From NCBI RefSeq assembly GCF_014202505.1, contig NZ_JACHGW010000004.1:496001-560000 (forward strand): a stretch of 64,000 nucleotides of DNA, read 5' to 3'. The notes under the pieces are model-generated. The model did not search any database and was not told the DNA's origin. It worked only from the letters and a program-made list of their open reading frames with translations. The DNA is from Armatimonas rosea (GTDB taxonomy: Bacteria; Armatimonadota; Armatimonadia; Armatimonadales; Armatimonadaceae). Each line of letters opens with the position of its first letter. Position 1 is the stretch's first letter. Below are positions 19,801-26,634 of the stretch, one piece after another. The translations under genes and the position numbers were made by a program.

Positions 19801-20038
19801 CTCCCTGAGCCGCCATTGCAAAGAGACGCTGAACCCGCCCAATGTTCACCCGCGGCCGCTCGACGGTCTGGCTCAAGGGAGCACTATCGAGCCGCGCGAT
19901 CAGTGCGCCCAGGAGCTCGGGGCTGGCCTGCGGATCGGCTTCAAGTTTTTTATAGAGGGACTTGAGCTCACGCCACGCACCAAAGGTAAGGGGAGACTCT
20001 CGGACAAAACGACGTAGATCGGTATCTGGCTCGGGCAT
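16862..20038 (-). CDS. LVIVD-type beta-propeller plus HEAT/ARM-repeat protein (retron accessory)
   Basis: 1058 residues, cytoplasmic, no signal peptide. Residues ~70-380 form a beta-propeller of LVIVD/WD-like blades (PLIVVASASTIQVFEPE, RTLFVTTKSRSGHDTTLHRI, MVFVGGSAMVSQVDARG). An Arg-rich element YMKRRARRYLRGL follows near 390, then ~600 residues of helical HEAT/ARM repeats to the end. Large ARM-repeat proteins are the other named partner of SWIM proteins in type XIII retrons, as I recall. It is the first gene of the operon and starts 37 nt after the structured RNA. The frame opens at a GTG (20053), with ATGs at 20044 and 20038; only 20038 has a well-spaced CGGAG (6 nt), so I use it. It probably senses phage or acts as a scaffold. 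Confidence 0.85.
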   Translation of the reverse strand: MPEPDTDLRRFVRESPLTFGAWRELKSLYKKLEADPQASPELLGALIARLDSAPLSQTVERPRVNIGRVQRLFAMAAQGDRLAVALNRSWNNPYLSLLDFNVANRLQPKKIGMARLEGGVREVSQVLWCGPLIVVASASTIQVFEPERETLKPLAQLSLPNVSVAAQFPYLYVLSNKELRVVDLRDIHGAGTAIEHRGARQVVLGEGFLVVLGEGAGFAWNRLPMTAGIKVLDSTDPARPLPMGELALPQSRTMALENRTLFVTTKSRSGHDTTLHRIDLTELRTPRVTGQVSLGYSYQDVSLLAREGMVFVGGSAMVSQVDARGDDLKPSRPLRDHPYALAAAEGWLYTHSWQGVSLLSMANPERPAPYGTPPSPKTLGYMKRRARRYLRGLAQTDPTRFVELALQTLMGLTEPLDATRNWVAWDLLFGGGERFEQRSHGRGALVEKAPLQLSIRRREERGRSAWDAHPEQAAQLYLSEQAVWQARELALKALCAAKATVPDAKGAGVVTPSLLLTAYGVRELVAAKELTPERAALGFARAIARQRTALLPTILRQAEGDAKWKAAFVECVLRASDPAKLRRFGAIAGLVAQHFPEAVGGTAVIRLVPGLLASGKANLRELALRAAMSVDEGTLEEWLEVLPHLREIDREPLLVALETGAAGKDLGEPFELMEHESTLVRGSLWRVLAASATPEGSLRELWDELLLASSVNDALQTAMNSAYALATLGRAGYTAGELATALIERPFLVGILDTQAFTALTQTLPVSATLRLIAAAEEGVWGRIRDGWVRNLREGIGITELWSALPEALKNDLVGNLEMRVLNDATITECLLTCEEAARLLEIHESALGPLLGRWLVRHWPKLESDEGLLLTAATHALAEVRAPALEMVGRRTIRLPFALRLLECEIPGSVAVGKRWFEASSPEELEVRALALCDSPVFSVRAYGRQFATAKALTGERLALALFEHDEPDMQAFAAEVAGDASAPSFDRTVLRARHKSRRAKERVKARQESAAPDGQVDVATLLALARGAGSTRDAEWALVQLTKRALAGETVEGLSV

Positions 20039-20074
20039 GGTCATCTCCGACACAAATAGGAAAGCTGTGTCTGG

Positions 20075-20325
20075 GTGGAGGGCGGAATCGCTACTATCCT
20101 GCAGGGACCGGCGACGATCACTGTAGGCGCAGGCCGCACTAGTGGCGGTCTACGGGGCGTGGCCGCAGGCTCCTCAGCGCGAACGGTAGACCGCCACTAG
20201 TGCGGCCTGCGCTGAGTCGCATCGGCGACCGGTGATGTAAAGCGAGCTTTACGGCCACCACGACGAAGCATCGTGGCTCAAACCCGAAGGCTTGAAAGGC
20301 TAACGATTTTAGCTCCGCCCTCCAC
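20075..20325 (-). ncRNA. Candidate retron msr-msd RNA
   Basis: Read on the minus strand (5' at 20325), this 251-nt stretch has every retron RNA element in order. Arm a1 GTGGAGGGCGGA (20325-20314) pairs perfectly with a2 (20086-20075). Right after a1 comes GC, giving the A-G-C context of the branching G (20313). Then follow four short msr-like hairpins: CUAA/UUAG (~20300-20312), UCAAGCC-UUCG-GGUUUGA (20278-20295, C(UUCG)G tetraloop), CCACGA/UCGUGG (20258-20276) and GUAAAG/CUUUAC (20237-20252). Last is a long msd hairpin with a perfect 27-bp stem (20186-20212 with 20127-20153) and a 32-nt loop. It has its own TTGACA promoter and lies directly upstream of the RT operon. No reading frame of note is inside it. 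RNA activity is inferred, not shown. Confidence 0.8.
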
Positions 20326-20341
20326 GCCAAACACTACTCCG

Positions 20342-20371
20342 AGTATGCCCAAGCCGGAAGCGTTCTGTCAA
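20342..20371 (-). promoter_or_regulatory. Promoter of the retron RNA and operon
   Basis: Minus-strand -35 TTGACA (20371-20366, perfect), 18-nt spacer, -10 CATACT (20347-20342, 4/6). The predicted start is about 10-15 nt before arm a1, so one transcript would carry the msr-msd RNA and then the three genes. Confidence 0.65.
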
Positions 20372-20384
20372 TTCTTTTTTGTGG

Positions 20385-20390
20385 CATACT
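20385..20390 (+). promoter_or_regulatory. -10 box of ogt
   Basis: CATACT with 7 nt to GTG 20398, a leaderless arrangement. The 8-nt GGCATACT here is the exact inverse of 20342-20349, the -10 region of the divergent retron promoter. Confidence 0.5.
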
Positions 20391-20397
20391 AAGCGCT

Positions 20398-20886
20398 GTG
20401 ATCTACTTCACCGAGCTTGCGACCACGCTCTGCCCACTCCGGCTGACGTCCCATGGCGAGGCGCTCACGGGCCTCTACCTGCTCCCCGACCACCGACACG
20501 CCCCCAGAGTCACCCCCGACTGGCAAGAAGCGCCAGCACTTCCGGTCTTCCAGCAAGCCGCCGCGCAGCTGACCGAGTACCTGGAGGGCAAGCGCACGGG
20601 CTTTACTCTGCCCCTTGCCCCCGCCGGCACAGCGTTCCAGCGCCAGGTCTGGGCGGAGCTGGAGCAGATTCCCTACGGCCAGACCATCTCCTACGGCGAG
20701 CTGGCACGGCGGATCGGCAACCCCAGCGCCTCACGCGCGGTCGGGCTGGCCAATGGGAAGAACCCGCTCTCGATTATCGTCCCCTGCCACCGCGTGGTCG
20801 GGGCAACAGGGAAGCTCACCGGCTACGGCGGTGGGCTGGAGCGAAAAGCTACGTTGCTCGCTCTGGAAGGGATCACGGCACTCTAG
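20398..20886 (+). CDS. ogt: Methylated-DNA--[protein]-cysteine S-methyltransferase
   Basis: 162 residues. It has the DNA-binding helix-turn-helix with Arg finger (YGELARRIGNPSASRAVG) and the active-site SIIVPCHRVVG, whose Cys takes the alkyl group from O6-alkylguanine in a one-use repair reaction. The N-terminal domain is of the short Ogt type without an Ada domain. It starts at a GTG with a -10 box 7 nt upstream, so it is probably leaderless. It runs divergently from the retron operon. Being next to the retron is probably chance, though both act on DNA. Confidence 0.95.
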   Translation: MIYFTELATTLCPLRLTSHGEALTGLYLLPDHRHAPRVTPDWQEAPALPVFQQAAAQLTEYLEGKRTGFTLPLAPAGTAFQRQVWAELEQIPYGQTISYGELARRIGNPSASRAVGLANGKNPLSIIVPCHRVVGATGKLTGYGGGLERKATLLALEGITAL

Positions 20887-20905
20887 GGAGCCGCGATCCC
20901 CAAAT

Positions 20906-21619
20906 CTACGGTGCGAGAATCTCGCCGAGGGCCTCACGCTGCTTGCGGAAGAGGGTCTCCAGCCCCACATTGGCGGTGTCGAGCAGGCGGTCCATCTGCT
21001 TGCGGTCGTAGGGGCGCCCCTCCGCCGTGCCACGCACCTCGACATACTTACCCGCCCCCGTGGCGACAATGTCCATGTCCACCATCGCGCGGGAGTCTTC
21101 CTCGTAGCAGAGATCGAGCAGCTCCACGCCGCCCAAGATCCCCACCGAGACTGCGGCAACCGAGTCGGTCAGTGCGGGCTTTTTCAGTCGGAGTGTCTGG
21201 AGCGCCTCGGCAAGAGCGACATAGCAGCCCGTGATGCTCGCGCACCGGGTTCCCCCGTCCGCCTGGAGCACGTCGCAGTCGAGGGTGATCATCCGCTCTC
21301 CCAGGGCCTTGAGGTCCACCACGGCACGCAGGCTCCGTCCCACCAGCCGCTGGATCTCCACCGAGCGCCCATCGGGCTTGCCGGTATCGCGCGGCTTGCG
21401 GTCCTTGCCAGAACGAGGGAGCATTGCGTACTCCGCTGTCACCCAGCCCTCACCTCGTCCTTTTAGCCACATAGGAACCCGCTCTTCTACCGTCGCCGAG
21501 CAAATGACCTTCGTATTTCCCATCGAGATCAGACACGATCCCTCCGCATTGGGCATGAAGCCACGCTCGATCTTTACCACCCGTAGGTCAAGGTTACCTC
21601 GACCGTCCACTCTAGGCAT
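20906..21619 (-). CDS. rph: Ribonuclease PH
   Basis: 237 residues, the normal length. It begins [20 protein letters not shown] and has [23 protein letters not shown], the phosphate/RNA-binding Arg-rich loop with intact Arg residues, and [17 protein letters not shown], the standard core of the PDX/PNPase fold. It trims the 3' ends of tRNA precursors with phosphate. The start overlaps the murI stop by 8 nt. It is the last gene of the amidase-gerMN-murI-rph operon, an order also known from Firmicutes. An rdgB gene, often next, is absent. Confidence 0.96.
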   Translation of the reverse strand: MPRVDGRGNLDLRVVKIERGFMPNAEGSCLISMGNTKVICSATVEERVPMWLKGRGEGWVTAEYAMLPRSGKDRKPRDTGKPDGRSVEIQRLVGRSLRAVVDLKALGERMITLDCDVLQADGGTRCASITGCYVALAEALQTLRLKKPALTDSVAAVSVGILGGVELLDLCYEEDSRAMVDMDIVATGAGKYVEVRGTAEGRPYDRKQMDRLLDTANVGLETLFRKQREALGEILAP

Positions 21620-22403
21620 TCTCTAACCTTCCATTCTTCCAGACCAGCGGCAGCACACTCGGCCGCTGCTCCGCACTCAGTATAGCCTGTGCACTACGAG
21701 AAAACACCGTCGGATTGCCAGAAGTATATAGCAAAAGCCCCGGCATTTGTGTCGGTTTCACAAGTTCGACCACACGACGTGCCACAGCAGAGCCCGTGTC
21801 GATGAGCGCGACCTCAGGGCCAACCAGCTTCTGTAGCGGCTCACGGAGGGCGGGAAAGTGGGTACAGCCCAGCACCAAGGTATCGGCACCAGCTGCCAGC
21901 AGGGGCTCGACATCGCGCCGTAGGAGGGCGCGTGTCTCGGGGGTATCGAACGCTCCCGCCTCCACCGCCTCGACCCAGCCCGGACAGGCACGCGTGAGGA
22001 CCGTGATATCCGACGCAAAGCGATCAAGGAGCGCGGCAAAGCGCGCACTCTGGAGGGTTCCGACCGTGGCGAGCACTCCGACAGTCTTGGTCTTTGTGGC
22101 GGCGGCGGCGGGCTTGACTGCGGGCTCCATGCCGATAATGGGAGTGGTGGGAAAGCGCTCGCGCAGATACCCGGCAGCGGCGGCCGTGGCGGTGTTGCAG
22201 GCGATTACCAGCGCCGTGCAGCCCTCCGCGAGCAGAAACTCGGCTTGGCCCAGGGAGAGGCGACGGAGCTCCTCCTCGGGGCGGCTACCGTAGGGGGCGT
22301 GGCAAGAGTCACCGACATAGGCAATTGCCATCGTCGGCAAGAGCGCCTGGATCTCCCGGACGACCGTCAGGCCCCCCAGCCCCGAGTCAAAAACCCCGAG
22401 CAT
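21612..22403 (-). CDS. murI: Glutamate racemase
   Basis: 263 residues. The two catalytic cysteines lie in [13 protein letters not shown] and [12 protein letters not shown], and the N-terminal [11 protein letters not shown] is the substrate loop. It makes D-glutamate for the peptidoglycan stem peptide. ATG 22403 directly follows the TAG of the GerMN gene, and its end overlaps rph by 8 nt, so it is fully embedded in the operon. Confidence 0.96.
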   Translation of the reverse strand: MLGVFDSGLGGLTVVREIQALLPTMAIAYVGDSCHAPYGSRPEEELRRLSLGQAEFLLAEGCTALVIACNTATAAAAGYLRERFPTTPIIGMEPAVKPAAAATKTKTVGVLATVGTLQSARFAALLDRFASDITVLTRACPGWVEAVEAGAFDTPETRALLRRDVEPLLAAGADTLVLGCTHFPALREPLQKLVGPEVALIDTGSAVARRVVELVKPTQMPGLLLYTSGNPTVFSRSAQAILSAEQRPSVLPLVWKNGRLENA

Positions 22404-23018
22404 CTATTTTTTCGGAACGGGAAAGGGCTCGAGCAGGGACTGCATCCCGCCCAGGCTCTCGATCGCCTGGCCATCGACAAAGATCTGCACCTGCTTGATC
22501 CCAGGAAGCTGTGCCCCCACGGCAACCAAGGCATTGACCACCAGGAGCTCGGCGCGATCCCCGCCGGAGAAGTTCTCCTTGAGCTCGGGGCTCAGGTCGA
22601 GGAGCGCGGTGTCACCGGTTACTTTCAGGCGCAGGAGCCGGGTGTCCTTCGGCAGAGGCGGGTTCTCTCCCTGGGCCATGGAGGCAATCGCCGCGGCCAG
22701 CCGGGTGAAGTCGTCCCCCACCGCCTCCTTGGTCTCAGGGCGCAGGACGGGACCATCGGGGCCATCCACGATCCGGTAGACCGTCACTGTGTTTTTCTTC
22801 TCGGCTCCGGCCTGGCCCGGCTCTGTTGGGGAGGGGGTGGGGAGAGAGACAATGGGCTCGGGCGTGGGCCCCGGTGCATCCGGCGGCGGGGTCGATCCGG
22901 GCTGGTAGGGGCTGACATAGACCGGCTTAGAGCGACCGGAGAGCAGCGCGAGAGCGCCCAGCCCCATGCCCGCGAGCAGAGAGAAGAGAACAAGGAAAAT
23001 ACGCTTCTGGTTCGACAC
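22404..23018 (-). CDS. GerMN-domain protein, membrane-anchored
   Basis: 204 residues: an N-terminal membrane anchor (IFLVLFSLLAGMGLGALALL), a Pro/Thr-rich linker (~35-70) and a C-terminal GerMN domain (LRLKVTGDTALLDLSPEL...RAELLVVNALVAV...VQIFVDGQ). GerM of Bacillus is a sporulation and germination protein working at the cell wall; in non-sporulating bacteria GerMN proteins sit beside amidases, as here. It starts at GTG 23018, 3 nt after the amidase stop. A wall-remodelling partner of the amidase is the likely role. Confidence 0.88.
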   Translation of the reverse strand: MSNQKRIFLVLFSLLAGMGLGALALLSGRSKPVYVSPYQPGSTPPPDAPGPTPEPIVSLPTPSPTEPGQAGAEKKNTVTVYRIVDGPDGPVLRPETKEAVGDDFTRLAAAIASMAQGENPPLPKDTRLLRLKVTGDTALLDLSPELKENFSGGDRAELLVVNALVAVGAQLPGIKQVQIFVDGQAIESLGGMQSLLEPFPVPKK

Positions 23019-23021
23019 GCT

Positions 23022-24872
23022 CTATTTTACCGAATTCTCCGGCACCTGATTCTCGGGTGCGACGGTCAAGGAGGGCAGCCCGTACTCGCGGCGTGGCTGC
23101 GGTTTGACGTACTTGGTGAAACGGGCGGGGTTGGCGGCAAAGTAGTCCGCAATCCCCTCCGCGATCCCTTCGGCTGCCTGCTGCTGCACGGTGGGATTCT
23201 TGAGGGCGGCGTAGTCGCTACCGTTGCTCATGTACCCCAGCTCGACAAGAACCCCGGTCATCTGGGAGTTGCGCAGGATCGCATAGCCTTTCTCCGGTGC
23301 ATTCACGGAGTCCGAGCGGGCACCTCGCAAGGGAAGCGCCTCCCCGACCTTCTCCTTGACCTTGGCCCCGATAAAGCGGGCAAGGTCACGGCTAGTCTCT
23401 TCCTGGCGGTGGAAGTAGACCTCGATCCCCCGCACCGTGCGGTTAGGCCGACCGTCGTTGAGGTGCACGGAGACAAAGATATCGGCATTGACCCGGTTGG
23501 CGATAATGGCACGCTCTTCCAGGCCGGGATCAAAGTCGGAGTCACGGGTGACCACCACATTGGCCCCCATCGCCTCTAGGTTCTGCGCCACCATCAGCCC
23601 GATTGGGAGGGTCAGGCTCCGCTCAAAGACCCCGTCGTCGCCTCGGTTCCCCGGAGAGCTACTGCCCCCATGCCCGGGGTCCACGACAATGGTCTTCCCC
23701 GCCAAGGGGCCATCGGTCTTGCGCGGCGTCAGCAGGTCTAGGAGGAGCCCACCGCCCTTGCTGTGCTTGATCGTGAAGCCGACCTGGCTCGCCAGCTCCA
23801 CCACCAGCCGCGCCGCGCTTGCCCCAACCGGCACGAGGTGCGCAGACTTGATCAAGGGATGCTTGACCTCGGCCAGCGCCGCCGCGGCGCTCTTGGCAGA
23901 CTCCGAGAGGTAGATATTACCCATGTCCAGGGTGAGGGTCTCGTTCTGGAGGGTTGGGCGCACCGCGGGGAGGCGATTCACCTCCAAGGCAAAGCGCAGG
24001 CGATCGTCGCCCACCGCCGTCGCAGCCACCCCCCGCAGCACCATCGGGGCCGGCAGCGACGGCTTCCCGACGGTCGGTGTGGGCTTGGGCGCGACCGCCA
24101 CCGGAGGCAGGCTTCCCTCGCTGAGGGTCGGGGTGCCCGGCGCGGCGATCACGGCATTGAGGGTTGGCTTACCCTCGCTCCAGGTCAGCGCCAGCGGCTC
24201 GGCCAGATCGACGATCAGCCGCGCGGTGTTCTCATCGAGCTGCTGGGTGCGCACCCCCAAAATCTTTGGCGAGGTCTGGGCCAGCTGGCGAGGCAGCTCC
24301 CCGAGAGTCGCCCCTGAAATATCCACGATAGCGCGAAGCCCCTCGCGCTCTAGGGTCACCTTGGGAGAGATCGGCAGGCCAGCACTCACCCGCAGCGAGT
24401 CGCCTTGTAGCCCCACCGCCAGCAAGATCGAGCGGACGGTCAGGGTCGTGGACTCGGCATCGTAGGAGAGCGAGGCGATCCCCATGGACTTCAGCACCTC
24501 GACCACATCGACAAAGACTCCCCCCGAGCGCTCAAACGGCCCCTGCCGCGCCCCCACCATCACGAGGTTTCGGTCCGCGCAGGAGAGCTTCACCGAGCTG
24601 CCCTCGACCGTGGCGACAATCCCCAAGGGAGCAAGCGACTCTGGTGCCACACAGATGGCATTGTCCCGGGAGTCCCGATACGGCATACGGCTCGGGTTGG
24701 CGACCGGAAGCGGCATCGCTCCATAGAGAACCCGGATGGTCCCTCCAAATCGGCTCGCCCAGAGTGTCCCCGGCGTGGGCTTGGGTTTCGATTTCTGCGC
24801 CTGTGCGGGGAGCCCGAGAGACAGCCCCGCAAGTCCGGCAGCAACAACAGCGCCTATTTTCCTCTGCGGCAT
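23022..24872 (-). CDS. N-acetylmuramoyl-L-alanine amidase with AMIN domain
   Basis: 616 residues from MPQRKIGAV, with a signal peptide ending near AQAQ. The N-terminal half holds a copper-amine-oxidase-like/AMIN peptidoglycan-targeting region (REGLRAIVDISGATLG, ARLIVDLAEPLAL and a repeat VNRLPAVRPTLQNETLTLDMG). The catalytic Amidase_3 domain is at ~390-590: TIVVDPGHGGSSSPGNRG (zinc His), E in FERSLTLPI, DIFVSVHLNDG (zinc His) and the catalytic Glu in VLVELGYMSNGSD. It cuts between MurNAc and L-Ala during cell separation. An upstream ATG at 24911 would spoil the signal peptide. AAGGGGG lies 12 nt before 24872, a long spacing. It is the first gene of the operon. Confidence 0.93.
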   Translation of the reverse strand: MPQRKIGAVVAAGLAGLSLGLPAQAQKSKPKPTPGTLWASRFGGTIRVLYGAMPLPVANPSRMPYRDSRDNAICVAPESLAPLGIVATVEGSSVKLSCADRNLVMVGARQGPFERSGGVFVDVVEVLKSMGIASLSYDAESTTLTVRSILLAVGLQGDSLRVSAGLPISPKVTLEREGLRAIVDISGATLGELPRQLAQTSPKILGVRTQQLDENTARLIVDLAEPLALTWSEGKPTLNAVIAAPGTPTLSEGSLPPVAVAPKPTPTVGKPSLPAPMVLRGVAATAVGDDRLRFALEVNRLPAVRPTLQNETLTLDMGNIYLSESAKSAAAALAEVKHPLIKSAHLVPVGASAARLVVELASQVGFTIKHSKGGGLLLDLLTPRKTDGPLAGKTIVVDPGHGGSSSPGNRGDDGVFERSLTLPIGLMVAQNLEAMGANVVVTRDSDFDPGLEERAIIANRVNADIFVSVHLNDGRPNRTVRGIEVYFHRQEETSRDLARFIGAKVKEKVGEALPLRGARSDSVNAPEKGYAILRNSQMTGVLVELGYMSNGSDYAALKNPTVQQQAAEGIAEGIADYFAANPARFTKYVKPQPRREYGLPSLTVAPENQVPENSVK

Positions 24873-24926
24873 CCGATGGAGTTCCCCCTTAAGCCAGTCA
24901 GTTAATAACACGTATTGATAGTAAAT

Positions 24927-25303
24927 CGGAGGCGTGGGGACTCGAACCCCAGTCCAAAGTGGTCAAAGATCAAGCCTCTACGAGCATAGTCCGCAGTTTA
25001 ATTCTCAGACGGCCCCGCCTACGGACGGGCTGGGCTGGGTCCTAGTACGATTTGTTTCCCCCGGCGATGCGCACGTTACGCCGATAGGTAGTGAGGTTCA
25101 TCTTCACCGGGGCACTCACTCCTCACTGGTAAGTGACGCGATGGCTTAAACTAGTTAAGCAAGCGCTAAGGAACGCACAGCGTTCTTAGCAACCGCGAAG
25201 TTGTTCTTCTTGGCGTTTGTTTTTTTTGCGGGTTTTTACGAGGCCTCCCGCGCCTCGGCTCGCCACCTGTCTCATCGGCACCCTGTCTACTCCAATCGCC
25301 CCC
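24927..25303 (-). ncRNA. ssrA: Transfer-messenger RNA (tmRNA)
   Basis: Read on the minus strand, the 5' GGGGGCG pairs with the 3' CGCCTCC, including G3-U70, the alanine identity pair. The T-arm is TGGGG-TTCGAGT-CCCCA. The tag frame runs from GCA at 25229 to TAA at 25155: 24 residues beginning AKKTNAKKNN and ending AVRSLALA, a typical degradation tag end. GC-rich pseudoknot stems follow (CCCCGGTGAAGATG...CATCGCCGGGG). CCA is not encoded. The discriminator base reads as G rather than the usual A. tmRNA with SmpB rescues stalled ribosomes and marks the broken protein for proteolysis. The rest of the 508-bp gap (24873-25380) holds only promoter regions. Confidence 0.95.
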
Positions 25304-25345
25304 AGGATGGTTTTGAGAACCGTATCAAGTGTATCACACTGCCGG

Positions 25346-25374
25346 TTAAGTATCGGAGAAATTTCTGATAAAAT
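25346..25374 (+). promoter_or_regulatory. Promoter of dapL
   Basis: Weak -35 TTAAGT (25346-25351), 17-nt spacer, -10 TAAAAT (25369-25374), then 6 nt to ATG 25381. A leaderless transcript is predicted. GGAG at 25355 is too far away to be a ribosome binding site. Confidence 0.55.
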
Positions 25375-25380
25375 TCACCC

Positions 25381-26553
25381 ATGCCACAACGTGCTTCCCG
25401 ACTGGATTTAATCCCCCCGTATCTCTTTGGCGAGATCGCTCGCCTCAAGGCCAAGGCCCGCGCTGAGGGTAAGGACCTGATCGACTTCGGTATCGGTGAC
25501 CCCGATCAGCCCACGCCCCAGCCCATTATCGACAAGCTCTACGAGTTCGCACAGGACCCGGAGACGCACCGCTACGATGAGTCCGACCAGGGCGATCCGG
25601 GCCTGACGGTCGCGGCGTGCCAGTGGTTTGGCAACCGCTACGGCGTGACGCTGGACCCGAAATCGGAGATCGTACTGCTGATTGGCTCCAAAGAGGGCCT
25701 CGCGCACCTGTGCTGGGCCTACATCAACCCCGGCGATGTCGCGCTGATCCCGGACCCGAACTACACGGTGCCCAAGGTGCAGACACTCCTCGCGGGTGGT
25801 GTCCCCTACCTGATGCCCCTCACCGCAGAGAACAACTTTGTCCCCGACCTGACCGCGATCCCCAGCGAGACCGCCAAGAAGGCCAAGCTGCTCTTCCTGA
25901 ACTACCCGCACAACCCGACCGGCGCGACCGCTCCCCTCTCGTTCTTCGAGGAGGCCGTGCGCTTTGCCAAGGAGTACGATCTTCTGATCTGCAACGACTG
26001 CGCCTACGCCGAGGTCGGCTACAACGGCTACCGGCCACCGTCGATCCTGCAGGCCGAGGGCGCAAAGGATGTCGCCATCGAGACGCACTCGCTCTCCAAG
26101 ACCTTCAACATGACGGGCTGGCGCATCGGGTTTGCGGTGGGCAACGCCGACGCTATCGCGAGCCTGAACAAGATGAAGAGCAATATCGACTCCAAGCAGT
26201 TCTCCGCGATCTCCCGCGCTGCGGGCTGGGCGCTGCTCAACGCCGATAACTCCGAGACCCTGGCCCTCTACGACACGCGCCGCAAGCTCCTCATCGACGG
26301 CCTCAACTCCCTGGGCTGGAACCTTCCCTACCCCAAGGCGGGCTTCTTTGTCTGGATTCCCGTCCCCGAGGGCCACGACTCGATGAGCTTCTCCAAGCTA
26401 CTTCTGGAAAAAGCGGGCGTCTTGGTGATCCCCGGAGTGGGCTACGGCGAGAACGGCGATAAGTACGTCCGTATGAGCCTCACGATTGCCGGCGACAAGG
26501 CCGGCGAGCGCGTCACCGAGGCCATCGGCCGCATTCGCGAGGCGTTGAAGTAG
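25381..26553 (+). CDS. dapL: LL-diaminopimelate aminotransferase (class I/II PLP enzyme)
   Basis: 390 residues, fold type I. It shows YLFGEIARLKAKARAEGKDL, DFGIGDPDQPTP, FLNYPHNPTGA (PLP Asn), Asp-Tyr in CNDCAYAEVGYNG and the Schiff-base Lys in HSLSKTFNMTGWRIGF. Sequence features match DapL (DapL2 branch), which turns tetrahydrodipicolinate directly into LL-DAP and bypasses the acyl intermediates. A different class I aminotransferase (aspartate/alanine type) cannot be fully excluded. dapF at 36.5 kb supplies the next step. It starts with a leaderless-type promoter. Confidence 0.87.
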   Translation: MPQRASRLDLIPPYLFGEIARLKAKARAEGKDLIDFGIGDPDQPTPQPIIDKLYEFAQDPETHRYDESDQGDPGLTVAACQWFGNRYGVTLDPKSEIVLLIGSKEGLAHLCWAYINPGDVALIPDPNYTVPKVQTLLAGGVPYLMPLTAENNFVPDLTAIPSETAKKAKLLFLNYPHNPTGATAPLSFFEEAVRFAKEYDLLICNDCAYAEVGYNGYRPPSILQAEGAKDVAIETHSLSKTFNMTGWRIGFAVGNADAIASLNKMKSNIDSKQFSAISRAAGWALLNADNSETLALYDTRRKLLIDGLNSLGWNLPYPKAGFFVWIPVPEGHDSMSFSKLLLEKAGVLVIPGVGYGENGDKYVRMSLTIAGDKAGERVTEAIGRIREALK

Positions 26554-26555
26554 GT

Positions 26556-26634
26556 TCCCCCCCATCCCCCGCCCGGCGGGGGGGATAAGAGGAATTTCCT
26601 TATTTTCCCCCCGTTGGACGGGGGTTAGGGGGCA
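26556..26634. repeat. Dispersed repeat, family D, copy 2
   Basis: CCCCATCCCCCGCCCGGCGG, GGAATTTCCTTATTTTCCCCC and GGGGGTTAGGGGG, as in copies at 16749, 30961 and 35222. It lies between converging dapL and the isoaspartyl peptidase, whose TAA stop (26625-26627) is in its last block. Confidence 0.75.
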
